Positions 63,155 to 64,000 of a stretch of 64,000 nt of DNA are shown here, in pieces (positions within the stretch are counted from its first letter, which is position 1; the number at the start of each line of letters is the position of its first letter). Under the pieces are notes generated by a model that made no database searches, had not been told where the DNA came from, and saw nothing but the letters and a program-made list of their open reading frames with translations. Origin of the DNA: CAKKQX01 sp046313915. GTDB taxonomy: Bacteria; Pseudomonadota; Gammaproteobacteria; Burkholderiales; SG8-41. The DNA is taken from positions 1 through 64,000 of the forward strand of contig JBKBXX010000003.1 in assembly GCA_046313915.1 (NCBI GenBank), read 5' to 3'. Both the position numbers and the translations under genes were made by a program.

Positions 63155-64000
63155 ATCCCGGCAGCCCCTTCTCCGCCAGCGCTTCGACCCATTTCAACTG
63201 CTTGGGCAGGCATACCTTCTTCAGGTCGTAATTCGCCTGCGCAAAGGCTCGGGCGTTCGCGCCCAGGCGTTGCCGCGCAGCCGGGTCGTCCAGCAACGCA
63301 CAGACCTCGTTCGCGAGCCCCGCCACATCAAAAAAATCCACCAGCCGCCCGGTCTCGTCGTGGCGGATCGCTTCGCGCAGCGGCTGGGTGTCGCTCGCGA
63401 CGATCGCACAGCCTGCGCTCATCGCTTCGAGCAGGCTCCAGGAGAGCACGAACGGATAAGTCAGGTACACATGCACCGTCGAAAGCTGCAAGAGCGGAAT
63501 GAAATGCTGGTACGGGATGTTGCCCAGGAAATGCGCCCGCGCCCAGTCGGCATCGGCAATCTGCGGGCGCACCTCGGCGGCGAAGATGTCCTTCCACTTC
63601 TGGCCATTCTCGTGCCTCGCGCCGTAGCTCACGTCGTCGCCGCCGACGATCAGCACCCGCGCCCTGGGCCGGCGCTTCAGAATCTCCGGCAGTGCCCGCA
63701 TGAAAATGTGATAGCCGCGATACGGTTCGAGGTTGCGGTTGACGAAGGTGATGACTTCGTCCTGCTTCGTGAGCACCAGCTTGCCGTTCAACGTCAGACT
63801 CACCGCAGGACCGGGGCGGATGGCATGGGTGTCGATGCCGTCGTGCACCACGGTGATCCGGCTGCGGAAGCGCTCGGGAAAAGTGCTCGCCTGCCAGTGC
63901 GTGGGGCTGATGCCCGCGTCGGCCACTTCGAAGTGCAGCAGGTTGTTGAGGTTCTTCAGCCGCAGCCGGCACACCTCGCCTGCGTCGCTCGCCGGAAACT
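63153..64000 (-). CDS. Glycosyltransferase family 4 protein (partial, 5' end outside the window)
   Basis: The frame runs open to the window edge; 282 codons are visible. It has a GT-B C-terminal domain: VVHDGIDTHAIRP, a linker into VNRNLEPYRGYHIFMRALPEIL, VLIVGGDDVSYG, HFLGNIPYQHFIPLLQLSTVHVYLTYPFVLSWSLLEAMSAGCAIVASD (read in parts) with the donor-binding Glu, and a C-terminal LGANARAFA. GT4 enzymes retain the anomeric configuration; donor and acceptor are unknown, with cell-surface glycan likely given the LPS genes nearby. The internal GTG at 63974 is not a credible start because conserved sequence continues upstream. Confidence 0.9.
   Translation of the reverse strand, partial: FPASDAGEVCRLRLKNLNNLLHFEVADAGISPTHWQASTFPERFRSRITVVHDGIDTHAIRPGPAVSLTLNGKLVLTKQDEVITFVNRNLEPYRGYHIFMRALPEILKRRPRARVLIVGGDDVSYGARHENGQKWKDIFAAEVRPQIADADWARAHFLGNIPYQHFIPLLQLSTVHVYLTYPFVLSWSLLEAMSAGCAIVASDTQPLREAIRHDETGRLVDFFDVAGLANEVCALLDDPAARQRLGANARAFAQANYDLKKVCLPKQLKWVEALAEKGLPG

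Overview
The window is a high-GC chromosomal segment of a betaproteobacterium, probably from the Rhodocyclales/Nitrosomonadales side of the class. Supporting signs are the SAH-riboswitch-controlled ahcY, the ntrB-ntrC / DUF4124 / glnA neighbourhood, the yqgE-ruvX-pyrR-pyrB-pyrC' cluster, and a full lipid A / Kdo / heptose / rhamnose repertoire of a Gram-negative envelope. The run of 100 Ns at 2075-2174, flanked by identical 121-bp ends, shows that this is a draft scaffold. No tRNA, rRNA, CRISPR array, prophage or transposase gene was seen.

Layout. 1-5060: a divergent lipid A acyltransferase, then the activated-methyl cycle metK - ahcY - metF, with two SAH riboswitches in series before ahcY. 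5114-9011: leftward genes for a class V aminotransferase with an in-frame HTH extension, ttcA, a LysE-type exporter and a pteridine-reductase-like SDR. 9115-21558: mainly rightward housekeeping genes (MidA-like methyltransferase, dihaem cytochrome, alcohol dehydrogenase, response regulator, ilvA, lytic transglycosylase, NDUFA9-like protein, CbiM-like permease, cca, GST), with phoU, rpiA and yggX on the other strand. 21624-26689: a GGDEF/EVL c-di-GMP protein, argA and rsmE leftward. 26770-36731: trkA-trkH, then yqgE-ruvX-pyrR-pyrB-pyrC', prlC and xth. 36750-41526: nitrogen control (ntrC, ntrB, DUF4124 protein, glnA) with a three-site NtrC operator and a sigma-54 promoter. 41813-50075: rhodanese, uppP, a MacAB-like efflux set, thiC with a TPP riboswitch, and pcm. 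50142-58005: a TolC-like protein, waaA, waaC and the dTDP-rhamnose genes rfbB-A-C-D, interrupted by a small foreign-looking four-helix-bundle gene. 58324-64000: a secreted serralysin-like protease, a hypothetical protein, a methyltransferase with a regulatory domain, a Phd/PIN toxin-antitoxin pair and a partial glycosyltransferase.

The most unusual content is between the genes. Two repeat families punctuate the window. One is a set of about 18 REP-like palindromes, often in inverted pairs and mostly after 43 kb. The other is a set of 7-bp minisatellite arrays whose unit differs from locus to locus, often as a G-rich array facing a C-rich array. The two are repeatedly joined through a short TGGTTCTGG box. 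They touch or supply stop and start codons (ntrB, rfbB, waaA, glnA, the 63-kb glycosyltransferase) and encode the C-terminal tail of WaaC. At 55264-55677 an inverted pair of heptad arrays brackets a lower-GC four-helix-bundle (23S-IVP family) gene inserted into the rhamnose operon. This looks like a small mobile cassette and is the best candidate here for an undescribed element.

How the genes work together: MetK, AhcY and MetF run the SAM cycle, and AhcY is switched on by its own toxic substrate SAH. NtrB/NtrC and glnA form a nitrogen-response unit. PyrR, PyrB and PyrC' form a pyrimidine unit of the Pseudomonas type, with a non-catalytic dihydroorotase partner. WaaA, WaaC, RfbABCD and the acyltransferase build the outer-membrane surface.
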